A DNA stretch of 64,000 nucleotides from Devosia sp. 66-14 (GTDB taxonomy: Bacteria > Pseudomonadota > Alphaproteobacteria > Rhizobiales > Devosiaceae), in assembly GCA_001899085.1 (NCBI GenBank), contig MKVB01000002.1:249200-313199 (forward strand), given 5' to 3'. The notes under the pieces are model-generated. The model was not told where the DNA came from. It was given only the letters and a program-made list of their open reading frames with translations, and did not search any database. The stretch's first letter is position 1. Each line of letters opens with the position of its first letter. Positions 8,720-16,727 of this stretch are shown piece after piece. The position numbers and the translations under genes are program-made.

Positions 8720-8971
8720 ATGACTCAGCGCACGTTTGGGCCGGAGAAGCGCAACGGCAAATGGTACTTTTATGCCTATCTCGAGGGGCAGCAGGCCGAA
8801 TGGGGCCCCTATTCGAGCGAGGAATTCGCAATGGGAGCCAAGGACGCGATCGAACGACGGCTGACCGCAGAGGAAAAGGCGGCGGCCCAGCAGCCGCCGG
8901 CGGCTGCGACCGAGGACGAGCTCGCTCAGCAGCAGGAAGAAAAAGGGCCGCCCGGCGGGGCGGCCCGTTGA
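8720..8971 (+). CDS. Small protein of unknown function
   Basis: This 83-residue protein is not recognised. Its N-terminal half is aromatic (KRNGKWYFYAYLEGQQAEWGPYSSEEFAMG), suggesting a small beta-rich unit; the C-terminal half is Ala/Gln/Glu-rich and probably helical or disordered. The ATG at 8720 has a good AGGAG site five bases upstream, which decides the start. Its last codons overlap a hairpin that serves as terminator for the convergent operon. It is probably real because of the ribosome-binding site and protein-like composition. Confidence 0.65.
   Translation: MTQRTFGPEKRNGKWYFYAYLEGQQAEWGPYSSEEFAMGAKDAIERRLTAEEKAAAQQPPAAATEDELAQQQEEKGPPGGAAR
8938..8966 (-). terminator. Terminator of the seven-gene importer/oxidoreductase operon
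   Basis: Read on the minus strand, a perfect 9-bp stem (GGGCCGCCC, pairing 8958-8966 with 8945-8953) is followed by a CTTTTTCTTCC tract. It lies 24-50 bp after the last gene of the operon, inside the 3' end of the convergent coding sequence. Confidence 0.8.
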
Positions 8972-8989
8972 TCTTCGGTTTGCCGAGAC

Positions 8990-9595
8990 TCAGGCTGCGG
9001 CCGGGGTCGGCTCGCCCAGCGACAGCATCAGCCGGTTGGCCCAGTTGAAGAACGCCGCGCTCTGGATCAGGTCGGCGATCGCGAGATCGTCAAGCCCGGC
9101 CTCCCTGAGGTCGGCGATTTGCTCGGTGCCGAAGGCAGACGGGGTTTCGGTCAGCGCGACCGAGGCGGCGACCAGGGTGTTCCAGCGGTCGCCCAGGTCA
9201 ACCTCCACACCGTTATCGAGCAGCCGCTGCACATCTTGGCCGCGCTTCGAATAGGTCGAAGCAAAGCGGGCATGCACCGAGGCACAGAAGATGCAGCCAT
9301 TGGAGCGTGACGTCGCCGCGGCCGACAGCTCGCGCTCGGCGCGGGGCAATCCGGCATCCGGGTTGTAGAAGATATCCTTGTCGGTGCGGGTGCGGGCGCC
9401 GAGGATGTCGGGGTCGCGGGCCAGCAGCATGAAATAGGGCGACTTGGCGCGCGACGCCTCGGTCAGCCCTTCCCAATGCCGCTCGGTCAGCTCGGACTCC
9501 TCGAGTGGCTCGAGCCAGGGGGCCCAGCCGATCTGTTCCTGGGTGAAGACGACCGGACGGTCGGCGAGGTCGTAGGTGATGGCTTTCTCGGTCAT
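8990..9595 (-). CDS. Alkylhydroperoxidase-domain protein (Avi_7169-like)
   Basis: The 201-residue protein has the AhpD/CMD fold, with the redox motif CIFCASVH (C101, C104, H108) in the middle. In AhpD this cysteine pair reduces peroxides and is recycled by a partner reductase. The layout, with a long N-terminal extension (FTQEQIGWAPWLEPL), fits the family I know as the Avi_7169-type alkylhydroperoxidase domain protein, which occurs with the Avi_7170 CMD protein and a KPN_01858-type monooxygenase. It is the last gene of the operon, 8 bp after its CMD paralogue. The reaction is unproven. Confidence 0.85.
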   Translation of the reverse strand: MTEKAITYDLADRPVVFTQEQIGWAPWLEPLEESELTERHWEGLTEASRAKSPYFMLLARDPDILGARTRTDKDIFYNPDAGLPRAERELSAAATSRSNGCIFCASVHARFASTYSKRGQDVQRLLDNGVEVDLGDRWNTLVAASVALTETPSAFGTEQIADLREAGLDDLAIADLIQSAAFFNWANRLMLSLGEPTPAAA

Positions 9596-9603
9596 GTCTG
9601 GCC

Positions 9604-10254
9604 TCAGGCTGCAGCGACGGGGCTGATCGGGGTGGAGGCGTGGGCGACGCTGGTGGCCTGCTGCGCCGCGGCGAGGGCCCTGAGCCCGATCACCACGCGG
9701 ATCTGGAAGGCGAGGAATGCCACCAGCTGGCTCAGCGTCACGATATCGGTGGTCGACCAGCCGGCATCGAGCAGCTGCTGCAGCTTGTCGGGGCTGGCGT
9801 CGCGCGGCCGGAAGACCAGGAAATGGGCGTGAGCCAGCGCCGCGCCGAGCCGGCCGAGCACCTGGCGATTTGCCGCGTCAGGCTGATACTCGAGGCCCGG
9901 CTTGCCTTCGGCACTGAGTGGGCCGGCGGGATAGTGGCCATAGGGGCCTACCGTTGTGCCACGCCGGATCTCGGCACTGATGGCGCCGATCAGGCCGTTC
10001 CGGTCATGATGCCCCAGCTGTTCGCGGTAGAAGGCCGCGATGGCTTCGTCCTGGTGGAGGGCGGCAACGAAGTAGGCGATGGCGAACCGCTCCTCGAGCA
10101 GCACCGTGCTGGCATCGAGTGGCGCGAACAACGCCTCGTAGCTTTTCTGCGCATTGTCGCGGGCGGTCGGCCGCCCATGACGCACCGTATCCAGCGCGCT
10201 GCCGGGGAGCACGCCGACCAGCTGGTCGATGACGTCTTTGCTCTTGTCGCTCAT
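9604..10254 (-). CDS. CMD-domain protein (Avi_7170-like)
   Basis: The 216-residue protein belongs to the carboxymuconolactone decarboxylase/AhpD-like superfamily but lacks a CxxC pair, so it is unlikely to be a peroxidase on its own. Features seen are SVLL-type helices around RFAIAYFVAALHQDE, the GPYGHYPAGPLSAEGKPG loop, and the C-terminal TDIVTLSQLVAFLAFQIRVV helix typical of the CMD fold. It lies between the monooxygenase-like gene and the cysteine-containing paralogue with short spacers, so the two CMD proteins may work as a pair (inference). Function is unknown. Confidence 0.82.
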   Translation of the reverse strand: MSDKSKDVIDQLVGVLPGSALDTVRHGRPTARDNAQKSYEALFAPLDASTVLLEERFAIAYFVAALHQDEAIAAFYREQLGHHDRNGLIGAISAEIRRGTTVGPYGHYPAGPLSAEGKPGLEYQPDAANRQVLGRLGAALAHAHFLVFRPRDASPDKLQQLLDAGWSTTDIVTLSQLVAFLAFQIRVVIGLRALAAAQQATSVAHASTPISPVAAA

Positions 10255-10275
10255 CTCAGTTCCTTTCGGGGGTTT

Positions 10276-11322
10276 TCAGCGCACCACGCTCAGGCGTGGC
10301 GAATGCGGCTTGTCGGCCTTGGACCAGCCGAGGGAGGGCGCGACTTTTTCGGCGATCAACTCGATCGAGCGCAGCACCAGCTCGTGCGGCGGATCGACCG
10401 AGTGCACCTGGAAGACGATGTCGGTGACCCGTGGCAACGTGGTGTCGCGATGGAGGGTCTCGAGCACGTCGTCGACCGTCCCGACATGCGTATCGGTGGC
10501 GGCAATCAGATCATCGAGATCGTCGCTTTCGAAGCGGTGGCCGCCTTTGGCGAGACCGATGGCGGCCTTTTTCAGGCCAACTGCGGCGTAGCGGCGGGCT
10601 TCCTCGCGGTTGTCGGCGACGAACAGGGTGCGCGAAGCGACGATGCGCGGCGCGATCTCGCGCGGCAGATGCTCGAAATAGCCGTCGATGATCGGGTGCT
10701 GCAGGTCGGGCAGGGTGGTCTTGGGTGCGTCGGCCGGGCGGGGCTGGGTGCGTGACAGCATCAGGCCATCGCCGGCCTTGCCGGCACGGATGCCGCCGGC
10801 GACCGAGAAAGTGGCCTGCCAGAAGCGCTCGAGCAGGTGCGGCGCCGCCGGATAGAGCTTGACGTCGCCGACGATGGGCGAGCCGGAGAGCGCGGTGCGG
10901 AAGGTTGCGAGATGGCGCTCGTAAATGGCGGCCTTGTCCTTCACGTCATAGCCGAAGGCCGTGAATGAATCCGGGGTGCCGCCCGAGCCGGTGCCGAGCT
11001 CCAGCCGCCCGCCCGACAACAGGTCGAGCACCGCCGCATCCTCGGCAGCGCGGATGGCGCTCTCGAGCGGCAGGGTGATGATGCCGGTCCCGAGCCGGAT
11101 GCGGGTGGTGCGCGCCGCCACGTAGGAGAGGAACACCAAAGGCGAGGGCAGCCCGCCTTCATCGCGGTGGAAATGGTGCTGAGCAACCCAGGCGCTGTCG
11201 AAGCCATTGGCCTCGGCGTGGACGATCTGGGTGGCGGCATTGTGGTAGCGCTCGCCGGCGCTGGTGTCGTCGAGCAGCCGGGTGAAGAAGCCGAGGCGCT
11301 TGGGGAGTATGGTATCAGACAT
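10276..11322 (-). CDS. FMN-dependent luciferase-like monooxygenase (KPN_01858-like)
   Basis: The 348-residue protein is a TIM-barrel enzyme of the bacterial luciferase-like group: [11 protein letters not shown] at the first strand, [43 protein letters not shown], and [11 protein letters not shown], which shapes the flavin pocket. Relatives oxidise sulfonates, sulfides, nitriloacetate or long-chain alkanes using reduced FMN and oxygen; the substrate here cannot be told. A flavin reductase is not encoded nearby. Its start overlaps the end of the ATPase gene by 8 bp, so it is part of the importer operon and probably acts on the imported compound. Confidence 0.88.
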   Translation of the reverse strand: MSDTILPKRLGFFTRLLDDTSAGERYHNAATQIVHAEANGFDSAWVAQHHFHRDEGGLPSPLVFLSYVAARTTRIRLGTGIITLPLESAIRAAEDAAVLDLLSGGRLELGTGSGGTPDSFTAFGYDVKDKAAIYERHLATFRTALSGSPIVGDVKLYPAAPHLLERFWQATFSVAGGIRAGKAGDGLMLSRTQPRPADAPKTTLPDLQHPIIDGYFEHLPREIAPRIVASRTLFVADNREEARRYAAVGLKKAAIGLAKGGHRFESDDLDDLIAATDTHVGTVDDVLETLHRDTTLPRVTDIVFQVHSVDPPHELVLRSIELIAEKVAPSLGWSKADKPHSPRLSVVR

Positions 11323-12940
11323 GGGCGAGGCTCCGTTGGCCGGGAATGGCGTCGATCAGTTCGCGTGTGTAAGGGCTCTGCGGATTGCGGAAGACCTCGG
11401 CGACCGGCCCGGTTTCCACCTGTTTGCCGTTCTGCAGCACCGACACGGTGTCGGAGATCTGCCGCACCACGGCGAGGTCGTGCGAGACGAACAGGTAGGT
11501 GAGGCCGCGCTCGCGCTGCAGCTCGTCGAGGAGCTTCAGGATCTGCGCCTGCACGGTCACGTCGAGGGCCGATACCGCCTCGTCGAGCACCACCACCTCC
11601 GGGTCGAGCACCAGGGCGCGAGCAATGGCGACGCGCTGCCGCTGCCCGCCTGAGAGGGCGCGCGGCCGGCGCTGGCGTAGAGCTTCGGGCAGGCCGACTC
11701 GCTCCAGCAACGCGTTGACCTTCTTCGCGCGCCCTGCCGCATCGAGCCGGCCGAAATTGCGCAGCGGCTCCTCGACAATCGAGAACACCGTCTGGCGCGG
11801 ATCGAGCGAGGAGAAGGGGTTCTGGTAGACCAGCTGGATCTTCTGGCGGAACTGGCGCAGCGCCTCGCCGGTGAGCGTGGCAATATCGGTGCCGGCGATG
11901 CTGATCCGACCGGAAGTGGGGCGGCCGAAACCGACGACGTCGCGTACCGTGGTGGTCTTGCCCGAGCCGGACTCGCCGACAATGGCATGGGTGGTGCCGC
12001 GGCGGACCGCGAAGGAGATGTCGTCGACGGCGCGGAAGGTCTTCCGGCCATCGGCATGGAAGTCGTGGACGAGGTTTTCGACCAGGATTGCATCCTCACT
12101 CGCCGGGATGACAGCCAGCGGGTGGGGCGAGCGCTCCCCTCTGGTCCCAGCCGAGAGCGAGGGGGCGTCGGCGAGCAGTTGCCGGGCGTAGGCGCTTTGC
12201 GGCGCCGCCAGCAGCTCACGCGCCACACCGGCTTCCTGGATGCGACCGCCCTGCAGCACGACGATACGGTCGGCCCGGTCGGCGGCAACGCCGAGATCGT
12301 GCGTCACCAGCAGCACCGCGGTGCCGGTGTCGCGGCGCAACTCATCGATCAGGTCGAGGATGCGGCGCTGCACGGTGACGTCGAGCGCGCTGGTCGGCTC
12401 GTCGGCAATGATCAGTTGCGGCTTCAGCGCGATGGCGATGGCGATCAGCACGCGCTGTTTCATGCCGCCGGAGAGTTCGTGCGGGTATTGCCGGGCCCGG
12501 AGCTCGGGGTCGGACAGGCCGACGCGGGCCAGCAGTTCAATCACCCGCGCCGCGATCACCTTGCCGTCGCGTTCGCCGTGGATGCGGAGGATTTCTCCGA
12601 CCTGCGCGCCAACCGTCTTCACCGGGTTCAGCGAGCTGGTGGGATCCTGCGGGATCAGGCTGATCTGGCGGCCGCGAATGGCGTCGAAGCGCTTGCCGGT
12701 CCAGCGCGAGATATCCTCGCCGTTGAGCCGGATGGCGCCATGGTCGATGCGGCCGTTGTCGGGCAGGAGGCCGATCACCGCCTGGGCGGTGGTGGTCTTG
12801 CCCGAACCGGACTCGCCGACCAGCGCCACCACCTCGCCGGGCTCGACGGTGAAGCTCACATCGTGGGTGACGCGGGCATAGCGGTCGGCTTCCTTATAGG
12901 CGACGGCGAGGTTTTCAACCGAGAGAAGCGGTGTGCTCAT
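11315..12940 (-). CDS. Double ATP-binding protein of a peptide/nickel-type ABC importer
   Basis: The 541-residue protein has two complete ABC ATPase domains in tandem, like DppD and DppF fused. The first (about 1-255) has [23 protein letters not shown] and [10 protein letters not shown]; the second (about 285-541) has [23 protein letters not shown] and [11 protein letters not shown] start it at the ATG at 12940, whose ATGA overlaps the stop of the upstream permease gene; an open extension upstream is not protein-like. The linker ([19 protein letters not shown]) resembles a translated intergenic repeat. It energises the importer formed with the two permeases and the binding protein of this operon. 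Confidence 0.95.
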   Translation of the reverse strand: MSTPLLSVENLAVAYKEADRYARVTHDVSFTVEPGEVVALVGESGSGKTTTAQAVIGLLPDNGRIDHGAIRLNGEDISRWTGKRFDAIRGRQISLIPQDPTSSLNPVKTVGAQVGEILRIHGERDGKVIAARVIELLARVGLSDPELRARQYPHELSGGMKQRVLIAIAIALKPQLIIADEPTSALDVTVQRRILDLIDELRRDTGTAVLLVTHDLGVAADRADRIVVLQGGRIQEAGVARELLAAPQSAYARQLLADAPSLSAGTRGERSPHPLAVIPASEDAILVENLVHDFHADGRKTFRAVDDISFAVRRGTTHAIVGESGSGKTTTVRDVVGFGRPTSGRISIAGTDIATLTGEALRQFRQKIQLVYQNPFSSLDPRQTVFSIVEEPLRNFGRLDAAGRAKKVNALLERVGLPEALRQRRPRALSGGQRQRVAIARALVLDPEVVVLDEAVSALDVTVQAQILKLLDELQRERGLTYLFVSHDLAVVRQISDTVSVLQNGKQVETGPVAEVFRNPQSPYTRELIDAIPGQRSLAHV

Positions 12941-13809
12941 CGTCCAACCTTCCCCAGCGCCTGGCTGATGCGGTTGGCCGACAGCACGACCAGCACGACG
13001 ACGAGACCCGGGGCGGTGGTCAGCCACCAGGCGGTCGAGATGTAGTTGCGGCCTTCAGCGATCAGGAGGCCCCATTCCGGTGTCGGCGGTGGTGCGCCAT
13101 AGCCGAGAAAGCCAAGGGTGGAGATGGCGAGGATGGCGCCGCCGAACTGCAGGGCGGCGAGCGCCAGCACCGAGGTCAGCGAGTTGGGCAGCACATGCCG
13201 CCACAGCACGGACAGGAAGGTGCCGCCGCTGCCGAACGCTGCCTCGACATACTCGGAGCGCCGCACCCGCACCACTTCGGAGCGCGACAGGCGGGCGAAG
13301 CCGGCGACCGAGGTGATGCCCACGGCGATCGCCGCATTCACCGTGCCGAAGCCCAGGAGGATGATGATCGACAGCATCAGCAGCAGGCCGGGGATCGACA
13401 GCAGCACGTCGACGAGGCGCATCACCGCCTCTTCGACCAGCCCACCGACGGCACCGGCGAACAGCCCCAGCGTGGTGCCGACGACGAGGCCGACCAGCAC
13501 CGCGACAAAGGCACCGGTCAGCGAGTGCACCGCGCCATAGACGATGCGGGCGAAGAGGTCGCGACCCAGCGCATCGGTGCCGAGGATGTGGAGCAGGCTC
13601 GGCGCCTTGAGCTTTTCGGCCGGCACGCCCTGCACCGGGCTGAAGCTGGTGAACAGCGAGGGCGCCAGCGCGAACAGCACCACCAGAGCGATGACGCCCC
13701 AGGCCAGCACCAGGCTGGGCGAGACGCCGCGCAAGCGCTGCAGCAGCGGGTTGCTCGAGGCGTTGCGCGGCTTACTGACGAGGATGTCGGTGGATCCGAT
13801 GCTGGTCAT
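12937..13809 (-). CDS. ABC importer permease, DppC/OppC type
   Basis: This 290-residue inner-membrane protein starts MTSIGSTDILVSKPR, with an N-terminal cytosolic stretch, one helix (VLAWGVIALVVLFALAPSLF), a periplasmic loop with the GTDALGRDLFARIVYGA motif characteristic of DppC, and five more helices. The EAA-type coupling loop is SRSEVVRVRRSEYVEAA. The ATG at 13809 overlaps the DppB-like stop (ATGA), and its own stop overlaps the ATPase start the same way, indicating tight coupling. It forms the channel with the DppB-like subunit. Confidence 0.94.
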   Translation of the reverse strand: MTSIGSTDILVSKPRNASSNPLLQRLRGVSPSLVLAWGVIALVVLFALAPSLFTSFSPVQGVPAEKLKAPSLLHILGTDALGRDLFARIVYGAVHSLTGAFVAVLVGLVVGTTLGLFAGAVGGLVEEAVMRLVDVLLSIPGLLLMLSIIILLGFGTVNAAIAVGITSVAGFARLSRSEVVRVRRSEYVEAAFGSGGTFLSVLWRHVLPNSLTSVLALAALQFGGAILAISTLGFLGYGAPPPTPEWGLLIAEGRNYISTAWWLTTAPGLVVVLVVLSANRISQALGKVGR

Positions 13810-14750
13810 GCTGGGGCACCCTTCAGGCGGCGAAGACGGGGGTCGAAAACGGGGTAGAGCAGGTCGACGATGAGGTTCACCGCAACGAACGAGAGGGCGG
13901 AGAACACGACGATCGCCTGGATCACCGAGGTGTCCTGGAAGCGCACCGAGCGTTCCGTCAGCCCGCCAATGCCGTTGAGGCCGAACACCGTTTCGGTAAT
14001 CACCGCGCCGGCCAGCAATTCGCCGAACAGGATGCCGGCAATGGTGAGCGTCGGCAGCAGGGCGTTCTTCACCACATGCCGCCACAGCACCCAGCTGGGC
14101 GAGGCGCCCTTGGCGCGGGCGACGGCGACGAAGGGCTGGGTGGAGACTTCGTCGATATTGCGGATCAGGATCTGCGCGAGCGGCGCCGAGATCGGGATGG
14201 CGAGGGTGATCACCGGCAGGATCAGCCCCTCGAACTCGCCGGGGTTGATCACCGAAATCCATCTGAGTCGGAACGAGAAGATCTGGATCAGCATGATGCC
14301 GAGCCAGAACACCGGCAGCGACACGAACAGCGACGGGATCGACTGGATGGCGGTGCGGAGCCAGGCGAAGGGGGCGAGCGTTGCCAGGAAAGCAAGGCCG
14401 AGCGCGATGAGCACTGCGAGAGTGAAGCCGAGGCTCGCGAGCCGCGCCGTCGCCGGCAGGTTGGCCAACAGCTCATGGGCAACCGGTACGCTACCGACGA
14501 CCGAGTAGCCGAAATTGCCGGTGAGGAAATTGCCCAGAGCCTGCAGGTATTGCTGCCACAGCGGACTGTCGACGCCATAGGCGTCGCGGAGCGCGGCGAT
14601 CTGTTCCGGGCCGAGGCCCAGTTCAGGGTTCTGGAACTTGATCAGGATCGCGTCACCGGGCAGCGCCTGCAGCAACAGGAACGAGGCGGTGAAGGCGATC
14701 CAGAGGACGAGCAGGGCCTGCCCGATCCGGCCGATGATGTAGCGCGACAT
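13806..14750 (-). CDS. ABC importer permease, DppB/OppB type
   Basis: This 314-residue inner-membrane protein starts MSRYIIGRIGQALLVLWIAF, the standard DppB opening, followed by PGDAI and the family loop (LRDAYGVDSPLWQQYLQAL, FGYSVVGSVPV). Six membrane helices and the coupling segment VARAKGASPSWVLWRHVVKNALL are visible. The start at 14750 matches the family opening; the frame upstream is not protein-like. It lies 56 bp after the binding-protein gene, and its stop overlaps the next permease start. Confidence 0.95.
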   Translation of the reverse strand: MSRYIIGRIGQALLVLWIAFTASFLLLQALPGDAILIKFQNPELGLGPEQIAALRDAYGVDSPLWQQYLQALGNFLTGNFGYSVVGSVPVAHELLANLPATARLASLGFTLAVLIALGLAFLATLAPFAWLRTAIQSIPSLFVSLPVFWLGIMLIQIFSFRLRWISVINPGEFEGLILPVITLAIPISAPLAQILIRNIDEVSTQPFVAVARAKGASPSWVLWRHVVKNALLPTLTIAGILFGELLAGAVITETVFGLNGIGGLTERSVRFQDTSVIQAIVVFSALSFVAVNLIVDLLYPVFDPRLRRLKGAPA

Positions 14751-14806
14751 GACGGCGCTCCAGAATGAGGGGAAAGTCCCGGGCGTTGCCGCCCGGGAAG
14801 CAAGGG

Positions 14807-16438
14807 TCAGCGGGTGAGCCAGACGTTGTAGAAGCTCGGGCGGCCCACCGCCTCGAAGCCCAGCCCGTGCACGTAGGGCGCGGTGGCGAAGGCCTGCGGC
14901 TCCTCGAAGAACGGGATGATGTAGGCCTGGTCGAGCACGTAGCCCTGGATCTCGCCGGCAATGGCGAGGCGCTTGGCGCGGTCGGTCTCGGAGGCAAGGC
15001 CCTCCAGCAGGCCGTTCAGCTTGTCGTCGACGAAGCCCTGGACCTTGTCGCTCGAGCCACCCTTCTGCAGTAGCCAGTCGCGGTTCTTGGGATAGAAACC
15101 GGACTTGATCACGTCGGGGTCGGCGCGACCGACCATGGCTACGGTGACCGGGGTTTTCAGCGGATCGAGCTGGTCGAGGGTGCGGCTGCCGGCGTCGCCG
15201 GCGAGCACGTTGAGCTTCACCCCGACCTGCGCCCATTGCTGGGCCACCAGCTGCAGCACGCCTTCATTCTGCGGCTGCGGCAGCGAGACATAGACGGTGA
15301 GGTCGAGCTTCTTGCCGTCCTTTTCGAGGATGCCGTCGGCGCCGGGCGTCCAGCCGGCTTCGGCAAACAGCGCTTTGGCCTTGTCCTGGTCGAACACCAG
15401 TTTGCTGGACTCATCGACATAGCCGGCGGCGTGCTGCGAGATCACCGAGGTGGCGACCGGGTAGTTGGCCGAGAACAGCGTATCGACGATCTCCTGGCGG
15501 TTGGTGGCCAGGGTCAGCGCCTGGCGCACCTTGAGGTCGGCGACCAGCGGGTTGTCGGGACGGAAGGCGATCGAGTTGTTCACGCCGCGGGTGTTGGGCG
15601 CGAAGATCTCGAAGCCGGCATCGTTGACCTGCGGCTCGTCATAGGCCTGGATCTGCCGGATGATGTCGGCCTGGCCGGAGAGCAGGCCGCCGATGCGGAC
15701 GCTGTCTTCCGGGGTGATGAGGTACTTGATGCCGTCGAGGTAAGCGCGGCCCTGGTGCTCGAACTTTGCCGGACCCCAGTTGTAGTCGGCGCGAACCGTC
15801 AAGTTCAGTTCCTTGCCGAGCGTCTCGCTTGCCACCACGAAGGGGCCGGAGCCGATGATCTTGGTGGCGTCGCCGAGTTCATCATAGGGCAGCGCCAGAG
15901 TGGCCGGCGAAACGATACCCGAGCCGATCACCGCGGTGCCCTGGAGGAACCCCGGCGAGGGATGCTTGAAGTGGAACCTGACGGTGAGATCGTCGACCAC
16001 TTCGGCGTGGTCGTAGTTGTTGATGACTTCCGAGACCGGGTATTTCAGCTCTTTGTTGCCGAGCCCGAAGGTGTCGTAGTTTACCGCGACCGCCTTGGCG
16101 TCGAGCGGCGTGCCGTCCGAGAAGGTGATCCCCGGTTTCAGCTTGAAGGTGTACTCGGTGGCGGTGTCGTTGACCTGCCACGACTCGGCCAGCCACGGCT
16201 CGATCTCGAGCGTTTCCGGGTTCTGGTAGGTCAGCTTGTCAGTGATCTGGTTGAGCACGCCGCCGTTCGGATAGAAGCCGCCGGCCGGGGGGTAGAGGTT
16301 GGTGTGCGCCTGCTGCTCGAGGTAGATCAGGGTGCCGCCCTGGACCGGTGCGTCCTGGGCAAAGCCGGGGCTGATGATGGTGCCGGCGAGCAGCAGGGCG
16401 GCAAGCGCTCCGAGCGTGCGGCGTCTGATTGGGGTCAC
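14807..16438 (-). CDS. ABC importer substrate-binding protein (KPN_01854-like)
   Basis: The 543-residue periplasmic protein carries a signal peptide (RRRTLGALAALLLAGTIISPGFAQ, cleaved near residue 27) and the cluster-5 solute-binding fold of DppA/OppA/NikA (LIYLEQQ, the LTYQNPETLEIEPWLAESW motif, YTFKLKPGITFSDGTP). It is the first gene of the operon, with a GTG start at 16438 preceded by AAAGGA. I place it with the KPN_01854-type binding proteins known from neighbourhoods with the KPN_01858 monooxygenase and Avi_7169/Avi_7170 proteins. The ligand is unknown; a peptide is not certain. Confidence 0.93.
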   Translation of the reverse strand: MTPIRRRTLGALAALLLAGTIISPGFAQDAPVQGGTLIYLEQQAHTNLYPPAGGFYPNGGVLNQITDKLTYQNPETLEIEPWLAESWQVNDTATEYTFKLKPGITFSDGTPLDAKAVAVNYDTFGLGNKELKYPVSEVINNYDHAEVVDDLTVRFHFKHPSPGFLQGTAVIGSGIVSPATLALPYDELGDATKIIGSGPFVVASETLGKELNLTVRADYNWGPAKFEHQGRAYLDGIKYLITPEDSVRIGGLLSGQADIIRQIQAYDEPQVNDAGFEIFAPNTRGVNNSIAFRPDNPLVADLKVRQALTLATNRQEIVDTLFSANYPVATSVISQHAAGYVDESSKLVFDQDKAKALFAEAGWTPGADGILEKDGKKLDLTVYVSLPQPQNEGVLQLVAQQWAQVGVKLNVLAGDAGSRTLDQLDPLKTPVTVAMVGRADPDVIKSGFYPKNRDWLLQKGGSSDKVQGFVDDKLNGLLEGLASETDRAKRLAIAGEIQGYVLDQAYIIPFFEEPQAFATAPYVHGLGFEAVGRPSFYNVWLTR

Positions 16439-16527
16439 GGGTCCGATCCTTTCGGGTGAAATCTGGGGTTCCGAGGCAGGCCCGGAAGGTGCCCAGATCG
16501 TAGCCCGATCGGCCGTTCACTCAATAA

Positions 16528-16538
16528 TCCCTATGGGA
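16528..16538. promoter_or_regulatory. Short palindrome in the promoter region of the importer operon
   Basis: TCCCTATGGGA, a symmetric 11-mer with 4-bp arms, sits in a locally AT-rich patch (16520-16565) about 90 bp upstream of the binding-protein start. It is a possible operator for the operon. The arms are short, so chance is a real alternative. Confidence 0.3.
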
Positions 16539-16622
16539 ATGATAGACTAAATAGACGAAAGTCGATGAGATTTGAATCACACGGTTTCGTCGCGGCGGAG
16601 AAAAAGGCCGAGGACCTTACCC

Positions 16623-16644
16623 GGCACAGGGCTGGCACAGGGCT
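16623..16644. repeat. Tandem duplication of an 11-bp unit
   Basis: GGCACAGGGCT occurs twice head to tail in the intergenic region between the importer operon and the HerA-like gene. No function is evident. Confidence 0.5.
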
Positions 16645-16727
16645 GCCACCACCCGCCGGCAGCGCAGGCGAAGCGATCGCGGTGGATCAGCTCGACGCTC
16701 GCACGCCATCAGCCCCCTGGTCGGCAG

